This document shows, piece after piece, positions 1-9,058 of a DNA stretch of 64,000 bases. How positions within the stretch are numbered: position 1 is the first letter of the stretch; each line of letters starts with the position of its first letter. The position numbers and the translations under genes are program-made. The DNA comes from Streptomyces brasiliensis (GTDB lineage: Bacteria; Actinomycetota; Actinomycetes; Streptomycetales; Streptomycetaceae): assembly GCF_014647875.1 (NCBI RefSeq), contig NZ_BMQA01000002.1, positions 310,001 through 374,000 of the forward strand. Direction: 5' to 3'. A model generated the notes under the pieces. It ran no database searches and had not been told where the DNA came from. It saw only the letters and a list, made by a program, of their open reading frames with translations.

Positions 1-2797
1 CGTCCAGCCAGCTCGCGTACTCCTTGAGCTGGATCCCCTTGATGACGCGGGTGTCCCAGAACGGCGGCGTCGGCACCGGGTTGTCCGTGGCGACGTCCGA
101 GCGGACGTGGCCCTCCTCCGGCCGTTCGTCCACCTCGACGGCGGCCGTGGCGCGGACCCGGCGCTGCTTGAGCTCGGGCAGCTTCGCGCCGGGCAGCCCC
201 CGCTTGACCCCGATCAGCGCGTCCATCAGGCGCAGCCCCTCGAACGCGTCGCGCGCGTAGCGCACCTCGCCCTCGTACAGCTCGTGCAGGTCCTGCTCGA
301 CGTACGCGCGCGTGAGCGCCGCGCCGCCGAGGATGACGGGGTAGTCCGCCGCCAGACCGCGCTGGTTGAGCTCCTCGAGGTTCTCCTTCATGATCACTGT
401 GGACTTGACGAGGAGCCCGGACATGCCGATGACATCGGCCTGGTGCTCGTCGGCGGCCTCCAGGATCGCGGAGACGGGCTGCTTGATGCCCAGGTTGACG
501 ACGTTGTAGCCGTTGTTGGACAGGATGATGTCGACGAGGTTCTTGCCGATGTCGTGCACGTCACCGCGCACCGTCGCGAGCACGATCGTGCCCTTGCCCT
601 CGGCCTCCGACTTCTCCATGTGCGGCTCGAGGTGGGCGACTGCGGCTTTCATGACCTCCGCGGACTGGAGGACGAACGGCAGCTGCATCTGCCCGGAGCC
701 GAACAGCTCGCCGACGACCTTCATGCCGTCCAGGAGCGTCTCGTTGACGATGTCGAGGGCGGGGCGGGACTGCAACGCCTCGTCCAGGTCGGCCTCCAGG
801 CCGTTGCGCTCGCCGTCGATGATGCGCCGCTTGAGGCGCTCCTCCAGCGGCAGCGCCGCCAACTCCTCGGCCTTGCCCGCCTTCAGGGACTTTGCGGTGG
901 CGCCCTCGAAGAGGGCCATCAGCTTCTGCAGCGGGTCGTAGCCCTCGCTGCGGCGGTCGTGGATGAGGTCGAGGGCCGTTTGCACCTCCTCCTCGGTGAA
1001 CCGCGCAATCGGGAGGATCTTCGACGCGTGGACGATCGCCGAGTCGAGGCCGGCCTTCACGCACTCGTCGAGGAAGACGGAGTTGAGCAGGATGCGGGCG
1101 GCCGGGTTGAGGCCGAAGGAGATGTTCGACAGGCCCAGCGTGGTCTGCACGTCGGGGTGGCGGCGCTTGAGCTCGCGGATCGCCTCGATGGTGGCGATGC
1201 CGTCCTTGCGGGACTCCTCCTGACCGGTGCAGATCGTGAAGGTCAGGGTGTCGACGAGGATGTCCGACTCGTGGATGCCCCAGTTCGCCGTCAGGTCCTG
1301 GATCAGCCGTTCGGCGATCTCGACCTTCTTCTCGGGGGTGCGGGCCTGGCCCTCCTCGTCGATGGTCAGCGCGATCAGCGCGGCGCCGTGCTCCTGCGCG
1401 AGCCGGGTGACCTTCGCGAAGCGGGACTCGGGGCCGTCGCCGTCCTCGTAGTTGACGGAGTTGATGACCGCGCGTCCGCCCAGCTTCTCCAGGCCGGCGC
1501 GGACTACGTCGACCTCGGTGGAGTCGAGGACGATCGGCAGCGTGGACGCGGTGGCGAAGCGGCCCGCCAGCTCCTCCATGTCGGCGACACCGTCCCGGCC
1601 GACGTAGTCCACGCACAGGTCGAGCATGTGTGCGCCCTCGCGGATCTGCTCGCGCGCCATCTCCACGCAGTCGTCCCAGCGGCCCTCCAGCATGGCCTCG
1701 CGGAACTTCTTGGAGCCGTTGGCGTTGGTGCGCTCGCCGATGGCCAGGTACGAGGTGTCCTGACGGAACGGGACCGTCTGGTAGAGGGAGGCGGCGCCGG
1801 GCTCGGGGCGCGGGTCGCGCCCGGGCGGGGTGACGCCCTGGACGCGCTCGACGACCTGGCGCAGATGCTCGGGGGTGGTGCCGCAGCAGCCGCCGATGAG
1901 CGACAGACCGTAGTCGCGTACGAAGTTCTCCTGGGCGTCGGCCAGGCCCTCGGGGTCGAGCGGGAAGTGCGCGCCGTCCTTGGTGAGCACCGGCAGGCCC
2001 GCGTTCGGCATGCACAGCAGCGGGATGCGGGAGTGCCGGGTGAGGTAGCGCAGGTGCTCGCTCATCTCGGCGGGGCCGGTGGAGCAGTTCAGGCCGATCA
2101 TGTCGATGCCGAGCGGCTCGAGGGCGGTGAGCGCGGCGCCGATCTCGGAGCCGAGGAGCATGGTGCCGGTGGTCTCGAAGGCCATCGAGCACAGCAGGGG
2201 GACCTCGACGCCGGTGGCCTCCATGGCGCGCCGGGCGCCCAGGACGGACGCCTTCGTCTGCAGCAGGTCCTGGGTGGTCTCCACGATCAGCGCGTCGGCG
2301 CCGCCCGCGAGCAGGCCCTCCGCGTTGGCCTGGAAGCCGTCCCGGATGGTGGTGTACGGCACATGGCCGAGGGTGGGCAGCTTGGTGCCGGGGCCGATCG
2401 AGCCGAGGACCCAGCGCTGCCGGCCGTCACCCGCGGTGAACTCGTCGGCGACCTCGCGGGCGATGCGGGCGCCCGCCTCGGACAGTTCGTGGACGCGGTC
2501 GGCGATGTCGTACTCCGCCATGGCCGCGTGGTTGGCCCCGAACGTGTTGGTCTCGACGCAGTCGACGCCCACGGAGTAGTACGCCTCGTGGACGGAGCGG
2601 ACGATGTCGGGGCGGGTGAGGTTGAGAATCTCGTTGCAGCCCTCGAGGTTCTCGAAGTCCTCGAGGGTGGGGTCCTGGGCCTGGAGCATGGTGCCCATCG
2701 CTCCGTCGGCGACCACCACGCGGGTGGCGAGCGCCTCTCGGAGCGCGGACACACGGGTCCGGCTGTCGGCGGAAGGGGTCGGCGGCAACGAGGCCAT
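1..2797 (-). CDS. metH: Cobalamin-dependent methionine synthase (5' part; C-terminus outside window)
   Basis: Transfers the methyl group of 5-methyltetrahydrofolate via cobalamin to homocysteine, giving methionine in the cytoplasm. About 932 residues are visible. The order is an N-terminal homocysteine-binding barrel (with DGAMGTMLQ near the start and the zinc-ligating Cys-Cys pair at about 304-305), a pterin-binding barrel (from about 330), a cap region and a cobalamin domain with GDVHDIGKN, whose His at about 748 is the expected lower cobalt ligand. The reactivation domain is cut off by the window start. The ATG at 2797 follows an AGGGAG ribosome site. It is divergent from gylR. Identification is by strong family motifs. 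Confidence 0.97.
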   Translation of the reverse strand, partial: MASLPPTPSADSRTRVSALREALATRVVVADGAMGTMLQAQDPTLEDFENLEGCNEILNLTRPDIVRSVHEAYYSVGVDCVETNTFGANHAAMAEYDIADRVHELSEAGARIAREVADEFTAGDGRQRWVLGSIGPGTKLPTLGHVPYTTIRDGFQANAEGLLAGGADALIVETTQDLLQTKASVLGARRAMEATGVEVPLLCSMAFETTGTMLLGSEIGAALTALEPLGIDMIGLNCSTGPAEMSEHLRYLTRHSRIPLLCMPNAGLPVLTKDGAHFPLDPEGLADAQENFVRDYGLSLIGGCCGTTPEHLRQVVERVQGVTPPGRDPRPEPGAASLYQTVPFRQDTSYLAIGERTNANGSKKFREAMLEGRWDDCVEMAREQIREGAHMLDLCVDYVGRDGVADMEELAGRFATASTLPIVLDSTEVDVVRAGLEKLGGRAVINSVNYEDGDGPESRFAKVTRLAQEHGAALIALTIDEEGQARTPEKKVEIAERLIQDLTANWGIHESDILVDTLTFTICTGQEESRKDGIATIEAIRELKRRHPDVQTTLGLSNISFGLNPAARILLNSVFLDECVKAGLDSAIVHASKILPIARFTEEEVQTALDLIHDRRSEGYDPLQKLMALFEGATAKSLKAGKAEELAALPLEERLKRRIIDGERNGLEADLDEALQSRPALDIVNETLLDGMKVVGELFGSGQMQLPFVLQSAEVMKAAVAHLEPHMEKSEAEGKGTIVLATVRGDVHDIGKNLVDIILSNNGYNVVNLGIKQPVSAILEAADEHQADVIGMSGLLVKSTVIMKENLEELNQRGLAADYPVILGGAALTRAYVEQDLHELYEGEVRYARDAFEGLRLMDALIGVKRGLPGAKLPELKQRRVRATAAVEVDERPEEGHVRSDVATDNPVPTPPFWDTRVIKGIQLKEYASWLD

Positions 2798-2839
2798 GTA
2801 GGGGCTCCCTGAGGTGCGACGGCTGTCGGCTATGCGGCT

Positions 2840-2858
2840 GCCCGGAGGGGATCCGGGC
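2840..2858 (-). promoter_or_regulatory. Small hairpin in metH leader
   Basis: A 7-bp perfect stem (gcccgga / tccgggc) with a 5-nt loop lies about 43 bases before the metH start, in its likely 5' leader. There is no T-run. I could not match the leader to a cobalamin, SAM or SAH riboswitch. Function unknown. Confidence 0.35.
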
Positions 2859-2922
2859 ATGACGCACGGCGCCAGCGTAACCGGGAGTGGGATTGGATGG
2901 GCAGGGCGTCCACGAGGCGGAC

Positions 2923-2946
2923 GGGTGCGGCAGGTGTGCCGCACCC
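2923..2946. promoter_or_regulatory. Perfect 10-bp inverted repeat between metH and gylR
   Basis: The arms gggtgcggca and tgccgcaccc are perfect complements separated by ggtg. The element lies 126 bp upstream of metH and 136 bp upstream of gylR, so it could be an operator, a leader hairpin or a barrier between the divergent promoters. No T-run follows on either strand. Confidence 0.4.
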
Positions 2947-3010
2947 GGACCGCCGGTGACGTAACAGGTGTCGTCGGACCGTTAGCGGGACGTCGACATG
3001 GACCGGTAGT

Positions 3011-3027
3011 GTTCGGCATTGCCGAAC
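3011..3027. promoter_or_regulatory. Probable GylR operator before gylR
   Basis: The 17-bp sequence gttcggcattgccgaac is a perfect palindrome with 8-bp arms around one base. A 15/17 copy lies before glpF at 4083-4099. GylR is known to control its own gene and the glycerol operon in S. coelicolor; assigning this sequence as its site is inference from position and recurrence. Confidence 0.7.
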
Positions 3028-3081
3028 GATGGCAGCGCGAGGTCGCGCGTCGACACGCGATGGACGGAGGCAGGGACGGCG

Positions 3082-3846
3082 ATGGCACGGAACATCCAGT
3101 CGCTCGAGCGGGCGGCGGCGATGCTACGGCTGCTCGCGGGCGGCGAGCGACGGCTCGGCCTCTCGGACATCGCCTCGTCGCTGGGCCTCGCCAAGGGCAC
3201 GGCCCACGGGATCCTGCGCACCCTCCAGCAGGAGGGTTTCGTCGAACAGGACGACGCCTCCGGGCGCTACCAGCTGGGCGCCGAGCTGCTGCGCCTGGGC
3301 ACCACGTACCTCGACGTGCACGAGCTGCGGGCGCGGGCACTGGTGTGGACGGACGACCTGGCCCGCTCCAGCGGGGAGAGCGTCCATCTGGGAGTGCTGC
3401 ACCAGCAGGGGGTGCTGGTCGTGCACCACGTCTTCCGGCCCGACGACAGCCGGCAGGTGCTGGAGATCGGTGCCATGCAGCCGCTGCACTCCACGGCCCT
3501 GGGCAAGGTGCTGTCGGCCTACGACCCCGTGGCGCACAGCGAGGCGGTGGAGGCGGACCGAAAGGCCTTCACGGACCGCACGGTGTGCGAGCTGGAGGAC
3601 TTCGAGCACATCCTCGACATCACGCGTGCGCGTGGGTACGCCGCCGACGTCGAGGAGACCTGGGAGGGCGTGGCGTCCATCGCCGCGCCCATCCACGACG
3701 GGCGGCGCATGCCGGTCGGCGCGGTCGGGATCACGGGCGCCGTGGAGCGGCTGCGCCGGGACGGGGAGCTGCGCTCCGAGCTGATCGCGGCGGTGCGGGA
3801 CTGCGCCCGCGCGGTGTCGCGGGACCTGGGCGCCGGGCGGTTCTGA
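3082..3846 (+). CDS. gylR: IclR-family repressor of the glycerol operon (GylR)
   Basis: A 254-aa cytoplasmic DNA-binding regulator. The N-terminal winged helix covers about residues 5-65 (AAAMLRLLAGGERRLGLSD, then GLAKGTAHGILRTLQQEGFV as recognition region) and the C-terminal IclR effector domain about 75-250. It sits directly upstream of glpF-glpK-glpD, which is the gyl arrangement, and GylR of S. coelicolor is glycerol-responsive. The ATG at 3082 was chosen because a GGAGG lies 12 bases before it and because the earlier possible start at 3019 falls inside the palindromic operator at 3011-3027. That operator suggests autoregulation. Confidence 0.93.
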   Translation: MARNIQSLERAAAMLRLLAGGERRLGLSDIASSLGLAKGTAHGILRTLQQEGFVEQDDASGRYQLGAELLRLGTTYLDVHELRARALVWTDDLARSSGESVHLGVLHQQGVLVVHHVFRPDDSRQVLEIGAMQPLHSTALGKVLSAYDPVAHSEAVEADRKAFTDRTVCELEDFEHILDITRARGYAADVEETWEGVASIAAPIHDGRRMPVGAVGITGAVERLRRDGELRSELIAAVRDCARAVSRDLGAGRF

Positions 3847-4230
3847 GCCGCACCGAGCACTACCCCACCGAGGCCGGTTCGCCTGTCGGCGTTCCGGCCT
3901 CGGTCGTACTCCGAGGTGAACAAACCGGAACACACCCACCGATCGCCACTCTGGGTGCCCGCCTCAATGCGTCGCGTTCCGGCGCTCGAGGATCGATAGC
4001 TCACAGCAATCAATAACGATCGCGCTTTCGATAAGCAAACCCTTGACTCATGCGTAGCGCCGGAGCAAGACTCCCGTCCATCGGTCGGCATTGTCGAACA
4101 CCTAGCGGCAATACGCGCTAGAGTGTGACAACGTCAGGGCCGGTTCAGCTCTCACCCCCCTGAGGGCGCCTGAACACCCGGAGGGATTCGGGGTTCGGCT
4201 TTCCCTGGACGAAGGACAAAGGAGTCGCGG
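3847..4230 (+). promoter_or_regulatory. gylR-glpF intergenic control region
   Basis: This 384-bp gap holds no gene. It is less GC-rich than its surroundings (notably 3995-4045) and contains a TTGACT -35-like hexamer at 4043-4048 and the probable GylR operator at 4083-4099. A CTAGCG/CGCTAG inverted pair lies just downstream of the operator. I read it as the main glycerol-operon promoter region; exact transcription starts cannot be fixed from sequence. Confidence 0.55.
4083..4099. promoter_or_regulatory. Probable GylR operator before glpF
   Basis: ggtcggcattgtcgaac matches the perfect palindrome at 3011-3027 in 15 of 17 positions. It lies 131 bp before the glpF start in the operon promoter region, as expected for glycerol-responsive repression by GylR. 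Confidence 0.65.
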
Positions 4231-5025
4231 GTGTCCAGCTCCGACATCTTCATCGGCGAGACCATCGGTACCGCCGTACTCATCCTGCTCGGCGGTGGTG
4301 TGTGCGCCGCCGTGACGCTGAAGGCCTCCAAGGCACGCAACGCCGGCTGGCTCGCCATCGCCTTCGGGTGGGGTTTCGCCGTCATGACGGCGGTGTACAT
4401 CTCCGGACCGCTCTCCGGCGCCCACCTCAACCCCGCCGTCACCCTCGCCCTCGCCATCAAGGACGGCGACTGGAGCAACGTCCCGACCTATTTCGCCGGC
4501 CAGCTGCTCGGCGCGATGATCGGTGCCGCCCTGGTCTGGGTCGCCTACTACGGCCAGTTCCAGGCGCACCTGACCGACAAGGAGATCGTCGGCGGTCCCG
4601 GCGCGCAGGCCACGGCGGCCAAGGCCGTGGAGGCCGAGGAGACGGGCGCCGGCCCGGTGCTGGGCATCTTCTCCACCGGCCCGGAGATCCGGAACACGGT
4701 GCAGAACCTCCTCACGGAGATCATCGGCACCGTCGTGCTGATCCTCGCGGTCCTCACGCAGGGCCTGAACGACAAGGGCAACGGCCTCGGCATCCTGGGC
4801 GGTCTGATCACCGCGCTGGTGGTCGTCGCCATCGGCCTGTCCCTCGGCGGCCCGACCGGCTACGCCATCAACCCGGCCCGTGACCTCGGTCCCCGCATCG
4901 TGCACGCCCTCCTGCCCCTGCCCAACAAGGGTGGCTCCGACTGGAGCTACGCCTGGATCCCGGTCGTCGGTCCACTGATCGGCGGCGCGATCGCTGCAGG
5001 CATCTACAACGTCGCATTTGCTTAG
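4231..5025 (+). CDS. glpF: Glycerol facilitator (MIP/aquaporin family)
   Basis: A 264-aa inner-membrane channel for passive glycerol entry. Both half-helix signatures are present: NPAV (HLNPAVT, about residues 69-75) and NPAR (AINPARD, about 212-218), with six hydrophobic segments around them. The Arg/Asp after the second motif (NPARD) is the glyceroporin pattern. The GTG start has AAGGAG 7-8 bases before it. First gene of the glycerol operon, 109 bp before glpK. A hydrophilic Ala/Glu stretch around residues 121-150 is longer than in minimal aquaporins. Confidence 0.95.
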   Translation: MSSSDIFIGETIGTAVLILLGGGVCAAVTLKASKARNAGWLAIAFGWGFAVMTAVYISGPLSGAHLNPAVTLALAIKDGDWSNVPTYFAGQLLGAMIGAALVWVAYYGQFQAHLTDKEIVGGPGAQATAAKAVEAEETGAGPVLGIFSTGPEIRNTVQNLLTEIIGTVVLILAVLTQGLNDKGNGLGILGGLITALVVVAIGLSLGGPTGYAINPARDLGPRIVHALLPLPNKGGSDWSYAWIPVVGPLIGGAIAAGIYNVAFA

Positions 5026-5134
5026 AGAGAACCTCGCCTGCGAGCCCCCCGAAGCCCTCGAGCATCGAACACCGAGCCTCACAGCACGCGCCGTACGTAC
5101 CAGCCCCAAGACCATGGAAACCCAGGAGCACACA

Positions 5135-6673
5135 GTGACCGACGCCCACACGGCAGGCCCGTTCATCGCCGCAATCGACCAGGGCACGACCTCCTCGCGC
5201 TGCATCGTCTTCGACCGGGACGGCCGCATCGTCTCCGTCGACCAGAAGGAGCACGAGCAGATCTTCCCGAAGCCGGGCTGGGTCGAGCACAACGCCAACG
5301 AGATCTGGACCAACGTCCAGGAGGTCGTGGCCGGAGCCGTCGCCAAGGCCGGCATCACCCGCGACGACATCAAGGCCATCGGCATCACCAACCAGCGCGA
5401 GACCACCGTGCTGTGGGACAAGAACACCGGTGAGCCCGTCCACAACGCCATCGTCTGGCAGGACACCCGCACCGACGCCCTCACCAAGGAGCTGGGCCGC
5501 AACGTCGGGCAGGACCGCTTCCGCCGCGAGACCGGGCTGCCGCTGGCCTCCTACTTCTCCGGCCCGAAGGCCCGCTGGCTGCTCGACAACGTCGAGGGAC
5601 TGCGCGAGCGTGCGGAGGCGGGCGACATCCTCTTCGGCACCATGGACACCTGGGTCATCTGGAACCTGACCGGCGGTGTCAACGGCGGCAAGCACGTCAC
5701 CGACGTCACCAACGCCTCCCGCACCCTCCTGATGAACCTGCACACGATGCAGTGGGACGAGAAGATCGCCGAGTCCATCGGCGTGCCGACGCGGATCCTG
5801 CCCGAGATCCGTTCCTCCGCCGAGATCTACGGCGAGGTGACCGGCGGCAAGCTGGGCGATCTGCTCGGCGGCATCCCGGTGGCCTCCGCACTCGGCGACC
5901 AGCAGGCGGCCCTGTTCGGCCAGACGTGTTTCTCCGAGGGCGAGACCAAGTCCACCTACGGCACCGGCACCTTCATGGTGATGAACACCGGCGACAAGAT
6001 CATCAACTCGTACGCCGGTCTGCTCACCACAGTCGGCTACAAGATCGGTGACCAGCCGACGGTGTACGCCCTGGAGGGCTCGATCGCCGTCACCGGCTCG
6101 CTGGTGCAGTGGATGCGCGACCAGATGGGCCTGATCTCCACCGCCGCCGAGATCGAGACGCTCGCGCTGACGGTCGAGGACAACGGCGGCGCCTACTTCG
6201 TACCGGCCTTCTCCGGCCTGTTCGCCCCGCACTGGCGCTCCGACGCCCGCGGTGTGATCGCCGGCCTGACCCGGTACGTCACCAAGGCCCACCTCGCCCG
6301 TGCCGTCCTGGAGGCCACCGCCTGGCAGACCCGCGAGATCGCGGACGCCATGACGAAGGACTCCGGCGTGGAGCTGTCCACGCTGAAGGTGGACGGCGGC
6401 ATGACCGCGAACAACCTGCTGATGCAGACCCTCGCGGACGTCCTGGACGCTCCCGTGGTGCGCCCGATGGTCGCCGAGACCACCGCCCTGGGCGCCGCCT
6501 ACGCCGCCGGTCTCGCCGTCGGCTTCTGGACCAGCGTCGACGACCTGCGCGCCAACTGGCGCCGGGCCGCCGAGTGGACCCCCCGCATGGACGCGGAGAC
6601 CCGCGACCGTGAACACAAGAACTGGCTCAAGGCCGTCGACCGGACCATGGGCTGGATCGAGCACGAGGAGTAA
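5135..6673 (+). CDS. glpK: Glycerol kinase
   Basis: A 512-aa FGGY-family kinase that phosphorylates glycerol to sn-glycerol 3-phosphate, trapping it in the cytoplasm. Visible landmarks are the N-terminal ATPase motif [16 protein letters not shown], the region [12 protein letters not shown], and the C-terminal FGGY nucleotide-binding motif [15 protein letters not shown]. The length fits the family. The GTG at 5135 is preferred over earlier in-frame starts because AGGAG lies 7 bases upstream and the protein then starts just before the kinase fold. It is followed 9 bp later by glpD. Confidence 0.96.
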   Translation: MTDAHTAGPFIAAIDQGTTSSRCIVFDRDGRIVSVDQKEHEQIFPKPGWVEHNANEIWTNVQEVVAGAVAKAGITRDDIKAIGITNQRETTVLWDKNTGEPVHNAIVWQDTRTDALTKELGRNVGQDRFRRETGLPLASYFSGPKARWLLDNVEGLRERAEAGDILFGTMDTWVIWNLTGGVNGGKHVTDVTNASRTLLMNLHTMQWDEKIAESIGVPTRILPEIRSSAEIYGEVTGGKLGDLLGGIPVASALGDQQAALFGQTCFSEGETKSTYGTGTFMVMNTGDKIINSYAGLLTTVGYKIGDQPTVYALEGSIAVTGSLVQWMRDQMGLISTAAEIETLALTVEDNGGAYFVPAFSGLFAPHWRSDARGVIAGLTRYVTKAHLARAVLEATAWQTREIADAMTKDSGVELSTLKVDGGMTANNLLMQTLADVLDAPVVRPMVAETTALGAAYAAGLAVGFWTSVDDLRANWRRAAEWTPRMDAETRDREHKNWLKAVDRTMGWIEHEE

Positions 6674-6682
6674 GAACCCCAC

Positions 6683-8308
6683 ATGACCAGTCAGCCCACC
6701 CTGCAGTCCGTGCCTGCCCTGGGGACGCGCCCGGCCTCCGGTTCCAACCCGAGCCGTGCCGAGACCCGGGAGCAGCTCGCCAAGGCGTCGTACGACCTTC
6801 TTGTGATCGGCGGCGGCATTCTGGGCATCTCCACCGCCTGGCACGCCGCGCAGTCCGGCCTGAGGGTGGCTCTGGTCGACGCCGGCGACTTCGCCGGCGC
6901 CACCTCCTCCGCCTCCTCCAAGCTGCTCCACGGCGGTCTGCGCTATCTGCAGACCGGCGCGGTGAAGCTGGTGGCGGAGAACCACTTCGAGCGCCGTGCG
7001 GTCTCCCGTCAGGTGGCCCCCCACCTGGCGAACCCGCTCACCTTCTACCTCCCCGTGTACAAGGGCGGGCCGCACGGCGCGGCGAAGCTCGGGGCGGGCG
7101 TCTTCGCCTACTCCGCGCTGTCCGCGTTCGGTGACGGCGTGGGTCACCTGCTCTCCCCCGCCAAGGCGGCGCAGGACGTGCCCGAGCTGCGCACCGAGAA
7201 CCTCAAGGCCGTGGCCGTGTACGGCGACGACCAGATGAACGACGCGCGCATGGCGCTGATGACGGTCCGCGCGGCTGTCGAGTCGGGCGCCGTCGTCCTC
7301 AACCACGCCGAGGTCACCGGCCTCCGCTTCACCAAGGGCCGGGTCACCGGCGCCGAGCTGCGCGACCGGCTGTCCGGCGACGAGTTCGGCGTCGAGGCCC
7401 GCCTCGTGCTGAACGCGACCGGTCCCTGGGTGGATCACCTGCGCAAGATGGAGGACCCCCATGCAGCACCGTCGATCCGTCTGTCGAAGGGCGCGCATCT
7501 GGTCCTGAAGCGGACCGCCCCCTGGAAGGCCGCACTCGCGACCCCCATCGACAAGTACCGCATCACCTTCGCCCTCCCCTGGGAGGACATGCTCCTGCTC
7601 GGCACGACCGACGAGGAGTTCGAGGGCGACCCCGCGGACGTCGCCGTCACCGAGAAGGACGTGACCCAGATACTCGACGAGGCCGCCTTCTCGGTCCGCG
7701 ACCAGCAGCTCGACCGTGACCTCATCACCTACGCGTTCGCGGGTCTGCGCGTGCTGCCGGGCGGTCCCGGCGACACGGCGAAGGCCAAGCGCGAGACGGT
7801 GGTGACCGAGGGCAAGGGCGGCATGCTGTCCGTCGCCGGCGGCAAGTGGACCACCTTCCGGCACATCGGCCGTACGGTCATGACGAAGCTGGAGGCGCTG
7901 CCTGGTCACCCGCTCGGCGACGACTTCGAGCCGATCTCCTCGCTGCCGAAGAAGCTGCCGCTGCCCGGTGTCGCCAACCCCCGCGCCGTCGCGCACCGCC
8001 TCCTTGTGGACCGCCCGGCGCCCGGCCCGCGCATGGCCGCCGACACCGCCAAGCACCTGGCGACGCACTACGGTTCGCTGGCCTTCGACATCGCCCGCCT
8101 GGCGAACGAGGACCCCGGGCTCGCCGAGCGTGTCCACCCGGACGCGCCCGAGATCTGGGCGCAGGTCGTCTGGGCCCGGGACCACGAGTGGGCCGAGACG
8201 CCGGACGACGTGCTGCGCCGCCGGACGACGCTGACGATCCGCGGCCTGGCGACGGACGACATTCGCGCGAAGGTGCAGGACGTACTGGACGAAGACGAGA
8301 ACAAGTAG
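6683..8308 (+). CDS. glpD: Aerobic glycerol-3-phosphate dehydrogenase
   Basis: A 541-aa FAD-dependent enzyme oxidising glycerol 3-phosphate to dihydroxyacetone phosphate and passing electrons to the quinone pool. The Rossmann FAD motif is GGGILGISTAWHAA at about residues 36-49, followed by the family pattern SSASSKLLHGGLRYLQ. A C-terminal GlpD domain with acidic and arginine-rich helices ends the protein. The GAGGAG before the ATG lies at the end of glpK. It is the last gene of the operon and is followed by a strong hairpin. Confidence 0.96.
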   Translation: MTSQPTLQSVPALGTRPASGSNPSRAETREQLAKASYDLLVIGGGILGISTAWHAAQSGLRVALVDAGDFAGATSSASSKLLHGGLRYLQTGAVKLVAENHFERRAVSRQVAPHLANPLTFYLPVYKGGPHGAAKLGAGVFAYSALSAFGDGVGHLLSPAKAAQDVPELRTENLKAVAVYGDDQMNDARMALMTVRAAVESGAVVLNHAEVTGLRFTKGRVTGAELRDRLSGDEFGVEARLVLNATGPWVDHLRKMEDPHAAPSIRLSKGAHLVLKRTAPWKAALATPIDKYRITFALPWEDMLLLGTTDEEFEGDPADVAVTEKDVTQILDEAAFSVRDQQLDRDLITYAFAGLRVLPGGPGDTAKAKRETVVTEGKGGMLSVAGGKWTTFRHIGRTVMTKLEALPGHPLGDDFEPISSLPKKLPLPGVANPRAVAHRLLVDRPAPGPRMAADTAKHLATHYGSLAFDIARLANEDPGLAERVHPDAPEIWAQVVWARDHEWAETPDDVLRRRTTLTIRGLATDDIRAKVQDVLDEDENK

Positions 8309-8321
8309 ACCCCGCAGCGGG

Positions 8322-8355
8322 AAGGGGCGGCTCCACCGCGGTGGAGCCGCCCCTT
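8322..8355 (+). terminator. Terminator of the glycerol operon
   Basis: A perfect 34-bp palindrome with arms beginning aaggggcggctccacc, 14 bp after the glpD stop, followed by TTT on the plus strand. It is the typical GC-rich Streptomyces intrinsic terminator form. Confidence 0.85.
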
Positions 8356-8452
8356 TCGGCTGTCCGGGTCGTGCTGCCCAAGAGTTGACGATCCATTAGG
8401 GCACGTGCGGCCGGAAAGGCAAGTTCGAGCGGGCACCCTCATTGTCATGAAC

Positions 8453-8482
8453 CTGCGATCCGATGGGCGGATCGCAGTTTTT
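8453..8482 (+). promoter_or_regulatory. Terminator-like hairpin with T-run in the phospholipase leader
   Basis: ctgcgatccg and cggatcgcag form a perfect 10-bp stem with an atggg loop, followed directly by TTTTT. The structure ends 15 bp before the phospholipase A2 ATG and just before its GGAGG. It looks like an intrinsic terminator inside the 5' leader, so transcription attenuation is possible. An in-frame ATG at 8447 also runs through the hairpin into the gene. Confidence 0.5.
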
Positions 8483-8497
8483 CATGGAGGTGTTGGG

Positions 8498-8944
8498 ATG
8501 CACCGAAGACTCGCCACCGGCCTCGCCGCCTCGGCCCTTGCCCTCGTCACCGCCACCGCCACCGCCGCCACCGCGGCTCCCGCCGACAAGCCCCAGGTGC
8601 TGGCCAGTTGGACCCAGACCAGCGCGTCGAGCTACAACGCGTGGGTCGCCGCCCGCGCCAACCAGGCCGCGTGGTCTGCCTACGCGTTCGACTGGTCCAC
8701 CGACTACTGCTCCTCCTCGCCGGACAATCCGTTCGGCTTCCCCTTCGCCACGTCCTGCGCCCGCCACGACTTCGGCTACCGCAACTACAAGGCCGCCGGC
8801 ACGTTCAGCGCCAACAAGTCCCGCCTCGACAGCGCCCTGTACGAGGACCTCAAGCGTGTCTGCAACAGCTACGGCGGCGCGACGAAGACCGCCTGCGACG
8901 GCACCGCCTGGACCTACTACCAGGCCGTGAAGGCCTTCGGCTGA
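8498..8944 (+). CDS. Secreted phospholipase A2
   Basis: A 148-aa protein with a Sec signal peptide (MHRR, hydrophobic Ala-rich core, cut near residues 25-30) and a compact prokaryotic phospholipase A2 domain. The catalytic pattern CARHDFGYRNY places the His-Asp pair at about 90-91, and four cysteines could form two disulfides, as in the Streptomyces violaceoruber enzyme. It should hydrolyse the sn-2 ester of phospholipids outside the cell. The ATG at 8498 has GGAGG 7 bases before it; an in-frame start at 8447 would add 17 residues before the signal peptide. Preceded by a terminator-like leader hairpin. Confidence 0.88.
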   Translation: MHRRLATGLAASALALVTATATAATAAPADKPQVLASWTQTSASSYNAWVAARANQAAWSAYAFDWSTDYCSSSPDNPFGFPFATSCARHDFGYRNYKAAGTFSANKSRLDSALYEDLKRVCNSYGGATKTACDGTAWTYYQAVKAFG

Positions 8945-9022
8945 CGCATGACCGCATGACCGCGGTCCGGGTGCGGTTCACCACCGCACCCGGGCCTGTC
9001 GGTATGCCCCCATAATGTGGCA

Positions 9023-9039
9023 CAGACATCGGATGTCTG
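9023..9039. promoter_or_regulatory. Perfect palindrome, probable FadR-type operator
   Basis: cagacatcggatgtctg is a perfect 8+1+8 palindrome 19 bp before the start of the adjacent FadR-type regulator. The ACATC-N-GATGT core is a common operator form for this family. Autoregulation is inferred. Confidence 0.65.
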
Positions 9040-9058
9040 AGCGCACAGGAGGCCGGTC

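Noticed and set aside
107..2812. A 901-codon open frame antisense to metH.
   Set aside because: Its translation is low-complexity (Leu/Val/Asp/Gly/Arg-rich) and the metH strand shows clear catalytic motifs; a typical GC-rich shadow frame.
2798..3010. Cobalamin, SAM or SAH riboswitch before metH.
   Set aside because: No conserved core elements could be matched by eye; only generic hairpins are present.
4868..8185. An 1105-codon frame antisense to glpK and glpD.
   Set aside because: Lies wholly across well-conserved genes on the other strand and has no recognisable domain.
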